Part shown: one piece after another, positions 63,952 through 64,000 of the stretch
How the letters are laid out: each line of letters begins with the position of its first letter
How positions within the stretch are numbered: position 1 is the stretch's first letter
DNA from: Paraherbaspirillum soli
GTDB lineage: Bacteria > Pseudomonadota > Gammaproteobacteria > Burkholderiales > Burkholderiaceae_D
DNA length: 64,000 nucleotides
Reading direction: 5' to 3'
NCBI RefSeq assembly: GCF_042654985.1
Contig: NZ_JBHSMT010000026.1
Span: forward strand, 186,001 to 250,000
Made by a program: the position numbers and the translations under genes
The notes under the pieces: model-generated
Database searches by the model: none
Seen by the model: only the letters and a program-made list of their open reading frames with translations
What the model was told of the DNA's origin: nothing

Positions 63952-64000
63952 GGTGTTACGGTCCTTACGCGGCGTTTTGCAAGCCGCGTGGAATTGCGCT

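Overview
The window is a chromosomal segment of a betaproteobacterium, most likely Oxalobacteraceae (Collimonas/Herminiimonas/Janthinobacterium type). The evidence is the order pyrH-frr-uppS-cdsA-dxr-rseP-bamA-skp-lpxD-fabZ-lpxA-lpxB-rnhB, the divergent ppsR/ppsA pair, and the smpB-ratA-rnfH / DUF4124 / guaB-guaA neighbourhood. No rRNA, tRNA, CRISPR array or transposase gene was seen.

Layout. (1) 1-13.2 kb: core envelope and lipid A operon on the + strand, ending in rnhB and a SpoU-type RNA methyltransferase. (2) 13.2-19.6 kb: ppsR/ppsA, an NfeD/SPFH pair, smpB, ratA, rnfH. (3) 19.65-31.99 kb: eleven minus-strand genes, closely spaced or overlapping, lying between rnfH and the DUF4124-guaB-guaA block. 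In transcription order they are argG, a variant carbamoyltransferase, a membrane desaturase, a stub of an ATP-grasp enzyme, an MFS exporter, ATP-grasp ligase 2, a divergent argininosuccinate-lyase homologue, a phytanoyl-CoA-dioxygenase-like Fe/2OG oxygenase, ATP-grasp ligase 1, argH and a LysO-type exporter. I read this as an undescribed cluster making and exporting a modified ornithine/citrulline/arginine-type amino acid or small peptide. It recalls the logic of the phaseolotoxin cluster but lacks the amidinotransferase. (4) 32.5-36.4 kb: DUF4124 protein, guaB, guaA.

(5) 36.5-42.3 kb: accessory genes: a 705-residue effector-like protein with five exact-length 23-residue repeats, a decayed sensor kinase, a small membrane protein, and a quinone reductase divergent from a LysR regulator with a conspicuous palindrome. 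(6) 42.6-46.8 kb: a tightly coupled four-gene set: ThDP enzyme, SDR, and two citrate-synthase-like proteins that both seem to lack the catalytic histidine. (7) 46.8-54.9 kb: a 138-bp MITE-like element, a TonB receptor, a periplasmic ABC-type binding protein and a 1501-residue hybrid kinase/GGDEF/EAL protein. (8) 55-64 kb: queE, queD, tadA, an LD-carboxypeptidase, small genes (one behind a strongly structured leader), a GNAT protein, a Mop protein and tldE/tldD, interspersed with REP/REPIN-like palindromes.

Function calls rest on motifs read by eye in the translations; no database search was possible. Substrate and product statements for regions 3 and 6 are inference.
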